From positions 3,089,190 to 3,114,780 of the forward strand of contig NZ_CM001974.1 in NCBI RefSeq assembly GCF_000406105.1: 25,591 nucleotides of DNA, written 5' to 3'. This stretch comes from Dickeya chrysanthemi NCPPB 402 (GTDB lineage: Bacteria > Pseudomonadota > Gammaproteobacteria > Enterobacterales > Enterobacteriaceae). This document shows positions 20,901 to 25,427 of the stretch, piece by piece. Position numbers and translations under genes: made by a program. The stretch's first letter is position 1. Every line of letters begins with the position of its first letter. Under the pieces are notes generated by a model. It saw only the letters and a program-made list of their open reading frames with translations. It did not search any database and was not told where the DNA came from.

Positions 20901-21936
20901 TGGTCAAGCTACCGACTTCAGTGTCGATGCTGATGACTTCCTGTTCGCGACTGACGCCAACTACCAAACGGATCTGAATGCGGGCAAAGTTCCGACAGCC
21001 CTCGCGACGGAGTTCAAGGGTTTTGGCTTCACACTCAGCGGTGACGAAACGATCATGTCTCGGACCCGGAGCAGCGATAATACGGACTGGCTAATGTTCG
21101 ATTCGGAGGCCAGCCAGTCCATCCTGGGTCAGAGCTTCCAGGCGCCCCAGACCTACAGACTGACACTATCCGGTACAGCCCCGAACGCCGTGATCAAGGT
21201 CTACCGTCAGCTGTTGTGGCCGGGGTTGATGTATGTGCCGCCTGCCAGCCACACGGATGAAACATCGAATTGGCTGAATTCATCTCAGGCAGGCACGCGC
21301 TTATCCTTCACACTGGGCACCGATAAGGTATTCCTGTCGGAGCAGTTGGAGTTCGACTACGCATTCTACCGCTTGAACCTGCTGCTGCTGCAGAACGCCA
21401 GCGGCGGCACCTCTGTGTCACGCAATGCCAACCTGATAGCGGGTGCCACGATCAACCCGCTGTTTGTCTACAACACGCCAGTGGTCAAATTCCCTACCCG
21501 GATCACGCCACTGCTCAGCCATACAGAGACGGAGCAGATGCCAGGTGCGAACCTGACAGATGCCCTCAGCAACTTCTTCGAGACGCTGGTGTTATCGCAG
21601 ACTGAGGCGTTGCCAGGCACAACACGCCAGATGCGGATCGGAGCGACCTACTGGCAGTCATCTGACGGTGTAACTGATCCCACGAAGACAAGCCTCAGTT
21701 ACCGGAATCCCTTGGTACTGGCGCCTCTCGTTGAGTTTAATGTCGATACCGACTGGGAAGCTTCTGGCCTAGTGGGAACACTGTCTAGAGCGATGAGCAC
21801 CAATGCGGCGGCAATGGGTATCACGCCGCAGGCACCGGGAAAGTGGGTGCTAGACGTGCTGGTCTACAGCTACGTCGAGGGCACTGATCAACCCATAGGC
21901 ATTTTGAATATTCAGAACCAGATATTCCCGGCCTAA
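8902..21936 (+). CDS. 4344 aa giant protein with many degenerate LysM modules
   Basis: This is a single uninterrupted 13 kb frame; ATG 8902 overlaps the previous stop and has GGAGG at 8890-8894. Residues 1-1095 are long amphipathic beta-strands; a domain-of-unknown-function such as DUF6603 comes to mind but is unverified. Residues 1099-1134 are extremely basic (12 Arg and 3 Lys, no acid). Residues 1140-1385 are partly helical. LysM-like modules follow in four clusters at about 1388-1865, 2269-2459, 2790-3213 and 3597-3733; the first reads YTVRAGDTLSSIAALFG then ANP and FIPT. Later ones often lack the G-D-T signature. Non-LysM spacers of 330-400 residues separate clusters. Residues 3734-4344 form a C-terminal beta-rich region. 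No signal peptide, RTX, YD repeat or autotransporter barrel is seen. LysM domains bind GlcNAc polymers, so a peptidoglycan, chitin or self-assembly role is plausible. Export is unexplained. Confidence 0.9.
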   Translation: MNIQDLWTSLHTNGYLNATNTTLSLPANNQLDSAPLTALLSDATLFPTASLQMTLTSATPPGTVITLVGTLTGTFMGFKNPAATAIFSVDATGTAELSLAVTLGNGQVLGVAFPKIVDDVPGQYAFTGAVMTAASTETGSTLIFSGVPVPPEAYARLWVSTLTPVTGSITRWANPSTTPPDFALANQVVMASAQAGLLTFRAGITLTSSSTGGAGALIGEIPAGQLAATPVPMSSPLPVNEGTGPVFNSAEDWDLNIPDLSSLAALFVGTQLAAFIPPRFPLGSTLSANQISLSLSYGGATSNVISTNVAEKVGVSLLPLNAANLESIEFGFSMDPSDALSLRINVGGHFSFFSVDSLVFYAGVTVPTLIGRFNNISAIDVTDLLRAVGITGIPQSGCQFDTISGTVDVNTGYYAFTGDARFTGSNWSINLGSGLTLIEIDSLGVTLTKSAAVTTSELTTSFVFLGSQFYARAYNSSNGGAWLLTGSLSPTTPMKIADVASQLLPWAADAVPDITINFLNCQFDTSNNTYMVNVGVVWKLDILPVSIYAEFMLKSNRVTTQSPAQYSGYVRGTVDINGMVLGVAYVFDPTTTDISFSYKSLTVTYHQDKVDNVKTYVAVSLNNSNVGDLFSFLLEFASPGRNISLSSPWDVLEKIGLPNLTVKVYLQTKKIEVDIDLDVDLGFMKLTKFVLIYTRQYGKAKFDLQLSGNFLGQDYGQNGAAPLSWDPLNEAPPVVPGTGTQTFDLEYLGLGQRLALREIPPATMDGVIAALEKALVPAGNPQQNPATQLPGLTYDAGSNWLIGTRFTAMSTVQLSVVFNDPNLYGLLIQLSGSRAGSLAGLRFEILYRKISDSIGVYHIELTLPDAMRHIEMGEVSITLPIITVDIYTNGNFRIDVGFPPSLTDFSRSGSVQVFPFIGFGGFYFAVLNGTTSSSVPTITNGTFSPVLELGLALQVGVGKTISLGILSGGISITVGGQVQGVLAWFNPTPANLSPERYIHLRGTVAVVGIVYATVDFGIIQASVNLTVYASVSLDVESYKAILIEISAGVSVRVSIKIVFIRIHFSFSATITESFMIGNDTATPWLIASGSGTNPQLTDRRAYRSRTRILRQKPYAKLRSRPARSLQKRGLLLRRSAFGLAASTTTVDLTAIPLISQALPSDFGFPGAPAFPGATMNPVLALLLGMETSSDPASGTNQFLNFVTDWVVDSVGHVHDTVSAALIDEILDALSAEDVASTVFTYPALVNLFTSNNIQFSVAARPTTDPGTEVPMALMAMIPELSMTTPDFSINFLTDRIPEGDYEQTIQQYFADLAAQFAARETGPTLLADELGATPDSMAVIVFRYYFQMLAKGLMQQAKTLLANLSLTLDQNAAAAASLTSIANLFTNNYTVRAGDTLSSIAALFGTTEAELQAANPDDTLTAPKPGQTVFIPTNTVSYTSQTGDTLAGLSACFGVSQADLETANPGVDFSNLPAGTVLTIPAMRILHTVIADESGTSIAADFGIALGTLEAANPTVDFNPLATGTALLIPLQVTADMVATGNEAAQNVLNTAIPLALGDITFTAQSTDNINSLAAQFGVTVEQLINTNQESLTIINPGQSVPLGNLTTTTRAGDSYNALVNYWYGGVTGFDPSTLNAANPGLTLTTGQTLSIPSSTAKNVTYTVVSGDTFDKIAAANPGLTLPDLMGNNAAIGVDIGQTVTLPSVTVPTSNSFILLYAATTGDTLTTIAEQFFAPDDLSQQSALQSLQQWNGKISTTALLTVGQIINVPYATTFGSIERQYKVSAAQIAASTAMGSASLLAARASLTAPNVVHQVSATDTLGGIAQAYDLSLEQLTDRIAQVTGLFAAAQNNTIQLAIVAIPGMRLSILTDNLASMGMFTDALNMTSRFMMSGLRAPAPQFAGEPAPSATAAYPLYAMIGQEYPLGTVTTGYDIKIGSSGASWVAVQTGAADMPLLPQEITQITAFQTLSFQPNVLQSIALPQFAYTADSQTVGAVNMWKTPDIPVDIVPPGQKVVQPSLWTLPDALISALAASPTGTLLYQPKSGTTQPDGSIKSTVLENACYATSISIDIQTVPNAPDGIYMVAGADQAGMQRLLALWEYLTSNNETATLYVAYADQDTTNASTSGGTLVSDKVNRTSSFILKTNLSTESHGAPQTTLQGTRIRMLNTGLLDSPLATLEPDSALDFLQLLWECSVVKSGGYYLRYETTDGTLGLPANLFSGGTQATLQIIVVTDNQVAGSPVAYAYNNIALIGDNVDTGSHNIFFEALTHDVTVTDTLTNIAQRYSPWVSLTPVSLAELNQTVVSSMVPGTTVSGVSGQVAALATDSFLTLALRAGVTVAAIATEKATTMGWLQPGNDLQLSGNPVQIVAIGDTLASISREYDFLDPEALTTLNLNMPGLLAVGSVLTIPGKADYTVQTGDTFGSIARSQGVDISLIAEANQEAVILAVGQPMVVGGGTLNLTATLPQGHIGFDVTRTDPQPKDPANETDQAALNTLFNLLGFQIDDTVALNASNEGLPAGPTTENDDDPWDYQQVMSILAFAKVNHALDSAPLPPPSLNPYAGISAGAIADVALFFQDVLGNRTNNSTLATIEQPLGYTDEMVTITAWPSATTAYRFAPPVTGTDNLTVAVSISPTQFLPDSTPLQMIGGAPSADQPTAAAVRAGSALATYQTVSYQLQQPDVTGWLSTTLGSIGDAENVGETARIRLLGVANSAYVFMTGAQNLKVAPVTLGTSGYQNVAALINAPLSATSTGYPASSSDVGQYNAAARADLLWGQGTRLTIPSNYLVLSGDTPQAIVTASQGAVDLATLADQNATVPVAQDAMVNTAVRTASVGSADLSLSAIALQIGTLVVDGPGDVPGLVTSNADVALTAGLTLSYSDTTGQYSYEIPTGGTFNDAAADFTAQVRSHSGDQTAVVSVLDVAGANEFLDNIWPVGTPLSISSVVTNTSDTLTTLAKDFGAPAGGTGSLEAQFLAGNAEVPGVWAVHTALFIENVTVQIAEGNTLADIAAEGLTSVGSVLSNNPDVPFLNTAVLAIPYMADSSAISASVYGATGTETMNDVVAKYPGWSLDGLALYNSDVPGLFAPTEIDLNGKKITPTVTTTMTMLAAEFGLTVSVFMSQIAALPGIIASGAAFVAPAMTSVSGDTLKDVAARYNVGTGVLAAACASLPGFLPKGESVTIEGTTYPTYANDTFGLLTTRINADRQIDNLKPLGVSDVGAVAGGVSVGARTLLAPPVDTAVSAAVTPAKTKAVLSLGVTLTMSRDPVLLAPAFAGAPHVISARTDIPAQPFAGSGDASQASLTQFGFDFEAAFPGLKIATGPAATQTQGTTQIKKPSLKLAVNANPSSSTGGKTLWVVNFSNQGVGITYEVNRSSIRYFGVTPLSTVAWNNTVEVPTYSSDKGLSWTGKQQAFRAADPDAWNQEFLAAIDLLLSPAYAVPGSTDTSVATNIANVIGAKADIAAGMSGIVAPIIGTDTTGLTEAQTTLKQQLLTTLSSAYSVQTLVQVDLDVQGSGAGSDPTTAPQLSGKLVAGIVRTPDDSEGARAATDPSRPFAPLAAQAQVSESYLAEIIEFVPNIIRPGLTASYTGATHGYTTTGSDTVATIAAFFAVQAGELPAGMTLASNDGPLFQGSTAINITPFVVPVPTSGYTVTYAANWMNVEVDNIINANADRTDFFAAGSTVTVNKTSYTPSTTDTLATIANQFGGQQVFADSLAEIDAGTLPGGYTLNSSAPPRGIQNVPQMSIATAKGALSTTGSRITTLFGVKDPSVQKSVVLNLDYQVSQMEIDIHSVDGIQGYKSSSWLNFIIPIVNGADTDGEVGQVQVPVLLRGYPEPTLVSNQAAGNATTTSDPIKVIAQWNYGFATQRRYAAQDALTLEVRFNQTSDDMNDQLGYDEAPKYESVIEVLAAFSAVWPAISADLAQLPDTIGGVSSPAAANAVSALADLATRLQNAWMGLQAMNVRSGLPEKSFKYLMSTLSRGGNGIVSGITLDRLGQATDFSVDADDFLFATDANYQTDLNAGKVPTALATEFKGFGFTLSGDETIMSRTRSSDNTDWLMFDSEASQSILGQSFQAPQTYRLTLSGTAPNAVIKVYRQLLWPGLMYVPPASHTDETSNWLNSSQAGTRLSFTLGTDKVFLSEQLEFDYAFYRLNLLLLQNASGGTSVSRNANLIAGATINPLFVYNTPVVKFPTRITPLLSHTETEQMPGANLTDALSNFFETLVLSQTEALPGTTRQMRIGATYWQSSDGVTDPTKTSLSYRNPLVLAPLVEFNVDTDWEASGLVGTLSRAMSTNAAAMGITPQAPGKWVLDVLVYSYVEGTDQPIGILNIQNQIFPA
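13063..20100 (+). other. LysM-rich region of the giant gene, four clusters with spacers
   Basis: Approximate clusters are 13063-14495 (eight or nine modules), 15706-16278 (four), 17269-18540 (about seven) and 19690-20100 (three). Canonical modules read Y-T-V-x-x-G-D-T-x, then an aliphatic-rich helix, AANP or similar, and G-Q-x-x-x-IP. Good copies start at 13063, 13207, 13879, 14038, 16006 and 16147. Others are recognisable only by position and by the closing IP or VP. The DNA copies are diverged, so the repeats are old or kept apart by selection rather than being recent tandem copies. Module counts are by eye. Confidence 0.75.
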
Positions 21937-22001
21937 GCAGGACAAAAATATCGTGTCTGAAGAAGGTGGAATGGAAGATGATATTAAAAAAAGACCAATG
22001 A

Positions 22002-22292
22002 AGTTCAACGATATGTAAGAAATTGGGTTTGGTGGTTATTCTTGTGGTATTGGCAGAAAGGGAATTCATAATCGTTAAAAGTCATCTGGCGGCCTGTGAC
22101 GCCGGGCGCTGGCATTACGCGATGTATGTTATGCCGGACGACAAAACCCAAACCACTCTCATCAGGCTGTTTGACAGTATCAGGACGGTAGTAAGGAACG
22201 GTCTTCCGGTTCCGTTTGACGCCAAAAACCGGGAGAGGTTTCTGTTTCGCACGATAGACGAACTGGAACAGGCTCCCGACAGCCACGACTAA
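22002..22292 (+). pseudogene. Unrecognised gene, probably a 5'-truncated fragment
   Basis: An open frame runs from 22002 to the stop at 22290-22292 and has no ATG; only TTG or GTG codons (22023, 22044, 22050) could start it and none has a good ribosome binding site. The part from about 22060 reads like a real protein (FIIVKSHLAACDAGRWHYAM, then VMPDDKTQT and PVPFDAKNRERFLFRTID). It overlaps the end of the convergent ccdB by four bases. I do not recognise the family. The likely history is loss of the 5' end when the seven-gene block and this flank were joined. A short intact gene with a TTG start is the alternative. Confidence 0.4.
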
Positions 22293-22603
22293 ATGCCGTC
22301 AATGAGGAAATCGATGGCGGCCTTTACCTGAGCACGGTACTGCGACGCATCACAAAACACCGCACCCAGAGCCTGGACAGGGATACTTGCCAGCTCATGC
22401 GTCATTACGGCGTACTCTTTGCCGTCCGTCAGCCTGACGACAGGGACAAGGCGATCCGGTCGGCGGCCTGCCGGATACTTTTCAACAGGGAGCAACGGGA
22501 TCACTATCCGACGATTCAACTGTCCAATAATATCGCTCGTGACATCGAGCAACAGCGGGTAAATGGCGCTTTTCCCGGTATTACCGTATACGGTGAATTG
22601 CAT
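22289..22603 (-). CDS. ccdB: CcdB-type toxin
   Basis: This gene encodes 104 residues matching CcdB: MQFTVYGNTGKSA, then LLLDVTSDIIGQLNRRIVIP, L-x-P-V-V and a C-terminal AIDFLIDGI. CcdB of plasmid F poisons DNA gyrase through its C-terminal W-G-I. Here the end is D-G-I with no tryptophan, as I recall for the chromosomal CcdB of E. coli O157, so the mode or strength of gyrase attack may differ. The start ATG (22603-22601) is two bases after the ccdA stop, so the pair is one operon with the antitoxin first, the normal order. The frame is full length and intact. In an island setting such a pair stabilises the flanking DNA against loss; that role is inferred. Confidence 0.92.
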   Translation of the reverse strand: MQFTVYGNTGKSAIYPLLLDVTSDIIGQLNRRIVIPLLPVEKYPAGRRPDRLVPVVRLTDGKEYAVMTHELASIPVQALGAVFCDASQYRAQVKAAIDFLIDGI

Positions 22604-22605
22604 GG

Positions 22606-22842
22606 TTAAAACGTCCGGTATTCATCACTGAAACAGCCGTGCTCATCATGAAAGCGATTTAATGCGTCGATAGCTTCCCTGTTCTCTTCCTGCCACTTTT
22701 TCGCTTCATGGTGCCGAAGCTCTGCATCCAGAGCGGTTGTCAGGGTGGCACTCAGGTTAATGCCCGCCTCACGCGCCCGGACCAGCAAGGCACGCTCTAC
22801 CGTCATGGTCACACTCTGCGTGCTGCGTTGTTTCGCGGTCAT
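22606..22842 (-). CDS. ccdA: CcdA-type antitoxin
   Basis: This gene encodes 78 residues. The N-terminal half (QSVTMTVERALLVRAREAG and NLSATLTTALDAEL) is the ribbon-helix-helix DNA-binding dimerisation domain. The C-terminal half (KKWQEENREAIDALNRF, then HGCFSDEYRTF) is the flexible part that binds and neutralises CcdB. Length and motifs match the family, including the R-x-F/W type end, and are closest to the O157 chromosomal type as I recall it. ATG at 22842 has GGAGAG a few bases upstream on the minus strand. CcdA with CcdB normally represses the operon by binding operators near the promoter. Sequence gives no sign of damage. Confidence 0.93.
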   Translation of the reverse strand: MTAKQRSTQSVTMTVERALLVRAREAGINLSATLTTALDAELRHHEAKKWQEENREAIDALNRFHDEHGCFSDEYRTF

Positions 22843-22864
22843 GATTGCTCTCCTGTATGGGATA

Positions 22865-22890
22865 CGTGTGCATTACACGGCATAATACAC
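22865..22890 (-). promoter_or_regulatory. Candidate ccdAB promoter and operator
   Basis: On the minus strand TATTAT (plus coordinates 22882-22887) is five of six with a -10 box and lies about 40 bases before the ccdA start; no good -35 is seen, which fits a repressed promoter. Just downstream is the inverted repeat CGTGT-GCATT-ACACG (22865-22879), and the related half-site GTGTATTATGC overlaps the -10. These are reasonable sites for the CcdA ribbon-helix-helix domain. Pattern only. Confidence 0.4.
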
Positions 22891-23040
22891 TTACCATAAC
22901 ACCAAAAACAGGCCCGGCTACCGTTGCCGTCCTGCAAACGTCACCGTCAGCCGCCATACCTGGGCCGTCGGTTACAGCAATCAGCGGTGTAAAAACGCCG
23001 TTTGCGGGATGCGCGGGCTCTTTGCCGCCCGCACCCGCAG

Positions 23041-23083
23041 CCTGAGAATGTTACGGACATTCAATGCCCGGAACATTCTCAGG
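23041..23083. repeat. Perfect 12-bp inverted repeat with 19-base loop
   Basis: CCTGAGAATGTT (23041-23052) and AACATTCTCAGG (23072-23083) are exact complements. The repeat lies just before the recognisable part of the integrase stub. There is no T-run after it, so it is not a typical intrinsic terminator. It could be an operator, a recombination accessory site or a small element end. Confidence 0.6.
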
Positions 23084-23312
23084 GAAATTGAAACAGCCCT
23101 CACTCTGGCGGCCCCGATATCAGGTTATCTGGCCAGAAGATGTGGTTGAGCTTCAAATGAGCCATATGGAAAAGAATAACGTTCGCGCTGCCTATACCCA
23201 TAAGGTCAAACACCTTGAGCAGCGTCGTCTGATGCTGCAATGGTGGGCTGATTTTCCGGATGCTAACCACAACGGTATGGTCAGGCCATTTGAGTTTGGG
23301 CAGAAGGAATAA
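23064..23312 (+). pseudogene. C-terminal stub of a P4-like tyrosine recombinase (integrase)
   Basis: From about 23127 the frame reads IWPEDVVELQMSHMEKNN, then VRAAYTHKVKHLEQRR and LMLQWWADF. This matches the last 50-60 residues of P4-type island integrases, where the A-A-Y tyrosine is the DNA-linking nucleophile and a Q-W-W-A-D motif closes the protein. A full enzyme has about 400 residues; the N-terminal DNA-binding domain and the Arg-His-Arg residues are missing. The ATG at 23064 overlaps the inverted repeat and the first 20 residues do not look like integrase, so this is a remnant. It shows that an integrative element once lay here. The stop is at 23310-23312. Confidence 0.7.
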
Positions 23313-23449
23313 ATAGCGAAAGGCCATGGATGACTATGAATTCATAGCAATTAATTTTATTTATGTGATAGTAGACAACAAAGCGTTTTTTATGATTAAA
23401 TTTTGACATTTAGGATATAAACGCTCAAACAAATAAAATTGGTGAAATA

Positions 23450-24607
23450 ATGGAAGATTTAACTAACAACACATCAAGCACTAACTTATCATTAATAGAT
23501 GAAAGTGGTAAAACATTAATTTCTTCACAGGAGTTGAATTATTTCCCTGATGATATAGTGACAGCGATAACTCAACCATCTGAATTAAGAAGAGTCACTG
23601 ATTTAACGAGTAATATATTCAAAGGATATGCCAGCACTCCTAACAAAACCGTAGAATTACTTTTTAAACCAGAAATTAAAAAAGGATTAGACTCTGGTGT
23701 TTTTTCAATGATGAAAACAAAATCTGGTGAAACACTAGCAGATGCGATAGATAACGGTACAAAAAAGATTGTAGGTAAGGCCCGGGTCATCGAAGGTGGA
23801 AGATTAAAACAATTAGCAACAGGTTCGTACCAGTTGCTAAGTATAATCGTCGCCCAATCCCATCTTGAAGACATAAATCGTGCATTACATGGATTAAAGT
23901 CATCAATTGATGATATTAAAACCATAATGGAAAATGATAAATTAGCAAAAATTCATGGCAGGATTTCATACCTTGAAGGTTTGGTGGGAAAATTAAGAGC
24001 CGGAGACTTTGACGAGGTTGTATCTCAACAAATAAAGAATAAAATTGAAGATACAATTTCTGATGCAAATGAATGGCAGTCCAGTATCCTTCTTGATATC
24101 GAAACTTTAATTTCAAATTTAGAAAAACAGCAGGATGAGGATAGTTTTGGTACTGGTAATACATATAAAAAAATCAGAGAACGCATAGAAAGTTTAAGGC
24201 CCATCATTTTAAGACGTAACATGATATTATGTCTCGCATCTCTCATTAGCTATCTGGGTGCTTGCATTGATCCCACTGCAAAAGAATTTAGTAGTTTCAA
24301 AATAAAATCTGACGAATGGAACTCGTTATTGAAAAAACTCTTTGATGTAACACTCCATTGTATAAAAACACTATTAAAAGACTCAAGAGTTAATACTAAT
24401 GAATTATTGGAATTGAGAAGGGATAAGATAAAAGAAATCACACTTTCATCGATAAATATAGCCAATCATGACCAAACTAGCTATGATATGAATCATATAA
24501 AATTACAAAACAGTATAAAGAAAATGATATCTGGTAGCGGGAAGTTTAGGCTTGCAGTATCATTTGATAGTAATGGTATAGTGAATAAAGCAGGCATCAT
24601 TGACTGA
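23450..24607 (+). CDS. 385 aa AT-rich unknown protein, mostly helical with coiled coil
   Basis: ATG at 23450 has only a weak GGTGA upstream. I do not recognise the family. Residues about 95-125 are a glycine- and charge-rich turn (GKARVIEGGRLKQLATGSYQ). Residues 125-240 are predicted by eye as long helices with heptad-like spacing (HLEDINRALHGLKSSIDDIK; KIEDTISDANEW; LISNLEKQQDED). Residues 254-272 hold a short hydrophobic run (MILCLASLISYLGACI) that could be a buried helix or a weak membrane segment. There are no nuclease, ATPase or toxin motifs I can name. GC content is about one third by a spot count, far below the seven-gene block, so it was acquired separately. Its setting beside ccdAB, an integrase stub and a broken accessory gene is typical of defence or stabilisation cargo, but nothing in the sequence proves that. 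Confidence 0.85.
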   Translation: MEDLTNNTSSTNLSLIDESGKTLISSQELNYFPDDIVTAITQPSELRRVTDLTSNIFKGYASTPNKTVELLFKPEIKKGLDSGVFSMMKTKSGETLADAIDNGTKKIVGKARVIEGGRLKQLATGSYQLLSIIVAQSHLEDINRALHGLKSSIDDIKTIMENDKLAKIHGRISYLEGLVGKLRAGDFDEVVSQQIKNKIEDTISDANEWQSSILLDIETLISNLEKQQDEDSFGTGNTYKKIRERIESLRPIILRRNMILCLASLISYLGACIDPTAKEFSSFKIKSDEWNSLLKKLFDVTLHCIKTLLKDSRVNTNELLELRRDKIKEITLSSINIANHDQTSYDMNHIKLQNSIKKMISGSGKFRLAVSFDSNGIVNKAGIID

Positions 24608-24652
24608 TGTATTTCAAATGAAGTTTATGAGGAATGGCAGTCCTATTGAAAA

Positions 24653-24680
24653 GGTATAAAAATTATACCGAGTGATTTTT
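24653..24680 (+). terminator. Possible terminator after the 385 aa gene
   Basis: GGTATAA (24653-24659) pairs with TTATACC (24663-24669) across AAA and is followed, after GAGTGA, by six T residues. The stem is short and AT-rich and the T-run is offset, so it would be a weak terminator. Confidence 0.4.
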
Positions 24681-24750
24681 TATCTGACATCCCATTCAGG
24701 CAAGACGCAAACAGCCTGATACGTATTAGTTCAGGTCATGGATGACTGAT

Positions 24751-24790
24751 ATCCATTAGTATGATTACCAATGGATACTAACGGTAATCA
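24751..24790. repeat. Two mutually exclusive hairpins in an intergenic spacer
   Basis: TGATTACC (24762-24769) pairs with GGTAATCA (24783-24790). Alternatively TTAGTAT (24756-24762) pairs with ATACTAA (24775-24781), and ATCCAT (24751-24756) with ATGGAT (24771-24776). The arms interleave, so the stems compete. The surrounding 24608-24813 holds no gene I can support. Confidence 0.45.
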
Positions 24791-24813
24791 CACGAATACA
24801 ATTTATCATTTAG

Positions 24814-24844
24814 TAAAAAGAAAGCACCCAACGAGTGCTTTCTT
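24814..24844 (-). terminator. Intrinsic terminator of the minus-strand pseudogene
   Basis: AAGAAAGCAC (24818-24827) and GTGCTTTCTT (24835-24844) form a perfect 10-bp stem with a seven-base loop. Read on the minus strand, the stem directly follows the stop codon (24844-24846) and is followed by a run of T, the normal form of an intrinsic terminator. Read on the plus strand it lacks a T-run. Confidence 0.8.
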
Positions 24845-25427
24845 CATAAAGATTCGCCACCAATTCTATCCATTAGAGCGAAGTGACAGATCGATATCTC
24901 ATCTGCTAATTCCGCAAGAAGGTTCATAGCTTCTTCAGTAAATGAATCATCATGAATAAAAATCTGTGTATCCCCGCCTATTCGAGAAACAACTTTCATT
25001 GATTTCATTGGCTCTTGGTTTTTTATTGCTAAAGCCATTACATTTTCTACGGTGGTTTCTTTGAATGCGGATTTTTCTTTCTCGTAAGTAGCTTTTTTAG
25101 CTGTTGGATATCTAAAGTAGGTACTGGATGAATCTATTTCTTCTAATTGCTCAATCTTTAAACCAAAGTCATCTGGAAATTGCCAGCTGAAAAAATGTCC
25201 TCAAGTTCATTCTTTTTCTCAGCAAGAAGATCAGATAAATATTTGTAGAGCACATCAATTTCATGGATATGAAAGATTGATTTCAATTTTCCATTAATTC
25301 CATTCGCAGGAATTTTTGGTTCACTTGTACAAGGTTCTGCCCCATATGGAATCTTTAAACGCTGGTGAACAATGATGATTGAGCCTTTTAGGAACAACTC
25401 TATTGAGTGTCGATAAAGATATTGCCA
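24844..25427 (-). pseudogene. Broken unknown gene, 5' end replaced by IS3 fragment, plus frameshift
   Basis: The minus strand encodes about 195 residues of one protein in two frames. The first part, from 25427, reads WQYLYRHSIELFLKGSIIIV and later DVLYKYLSDLLAEKKNELED, and stops at 25158. The second continues in another frame as FFSWQFPDDFG, then YFRYPTAKKATYEKEK and QIFIHDDSFTEEAMNLL, ending at 24844. Adding one T to the six-T run (plus-strand A run 25190-25195) joins them as ELEDIFFSWQF, so a one-base deletion in a homopolymer is the cause, or a sequencing error. The 5' end is lost at the IS junction. The YRHxIELxLK helix recalls HEPN-like proteins, a fold common in toxins and defence systems; this is a weak resemblance. 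A clear terminator follows the stop. Confidence 0.7.

Noticed and set aside
8902..21936. Tc toxin, RTX adhesin or contact-dependent inhibition protein
   Set aside because: There are no YD/Rhs repeats, no glycine-rich calcium nonapeptides, no two-partner secretion domain and no C-terminal toxin marker motif.
21953..22018. A 21-codon GTG-start frame after the giant gene (SEEGGMEDDIKKRPM)
   Set aside because: It is very short with no ribosome binding site; the composition looks protein-like but nothing else supports it.
22845..23045. Plus-strand 66 aa frame over the ccd promoter region
   Set aside because: It runs antisense through the ccdAB promoter and leader, has no good start, and is proline/alanine-rich; it may include an old gene end from 22890 on, but that cannot be supported.
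23403..23421. TTGACA followed by TATAAA before the 385 aa gene as a promoter
   Set aside because: The two boxes are only seven bases apart, far from the 16-18 base spacing needed, so they cannot be one promoter; either may pair with a weaker partner.
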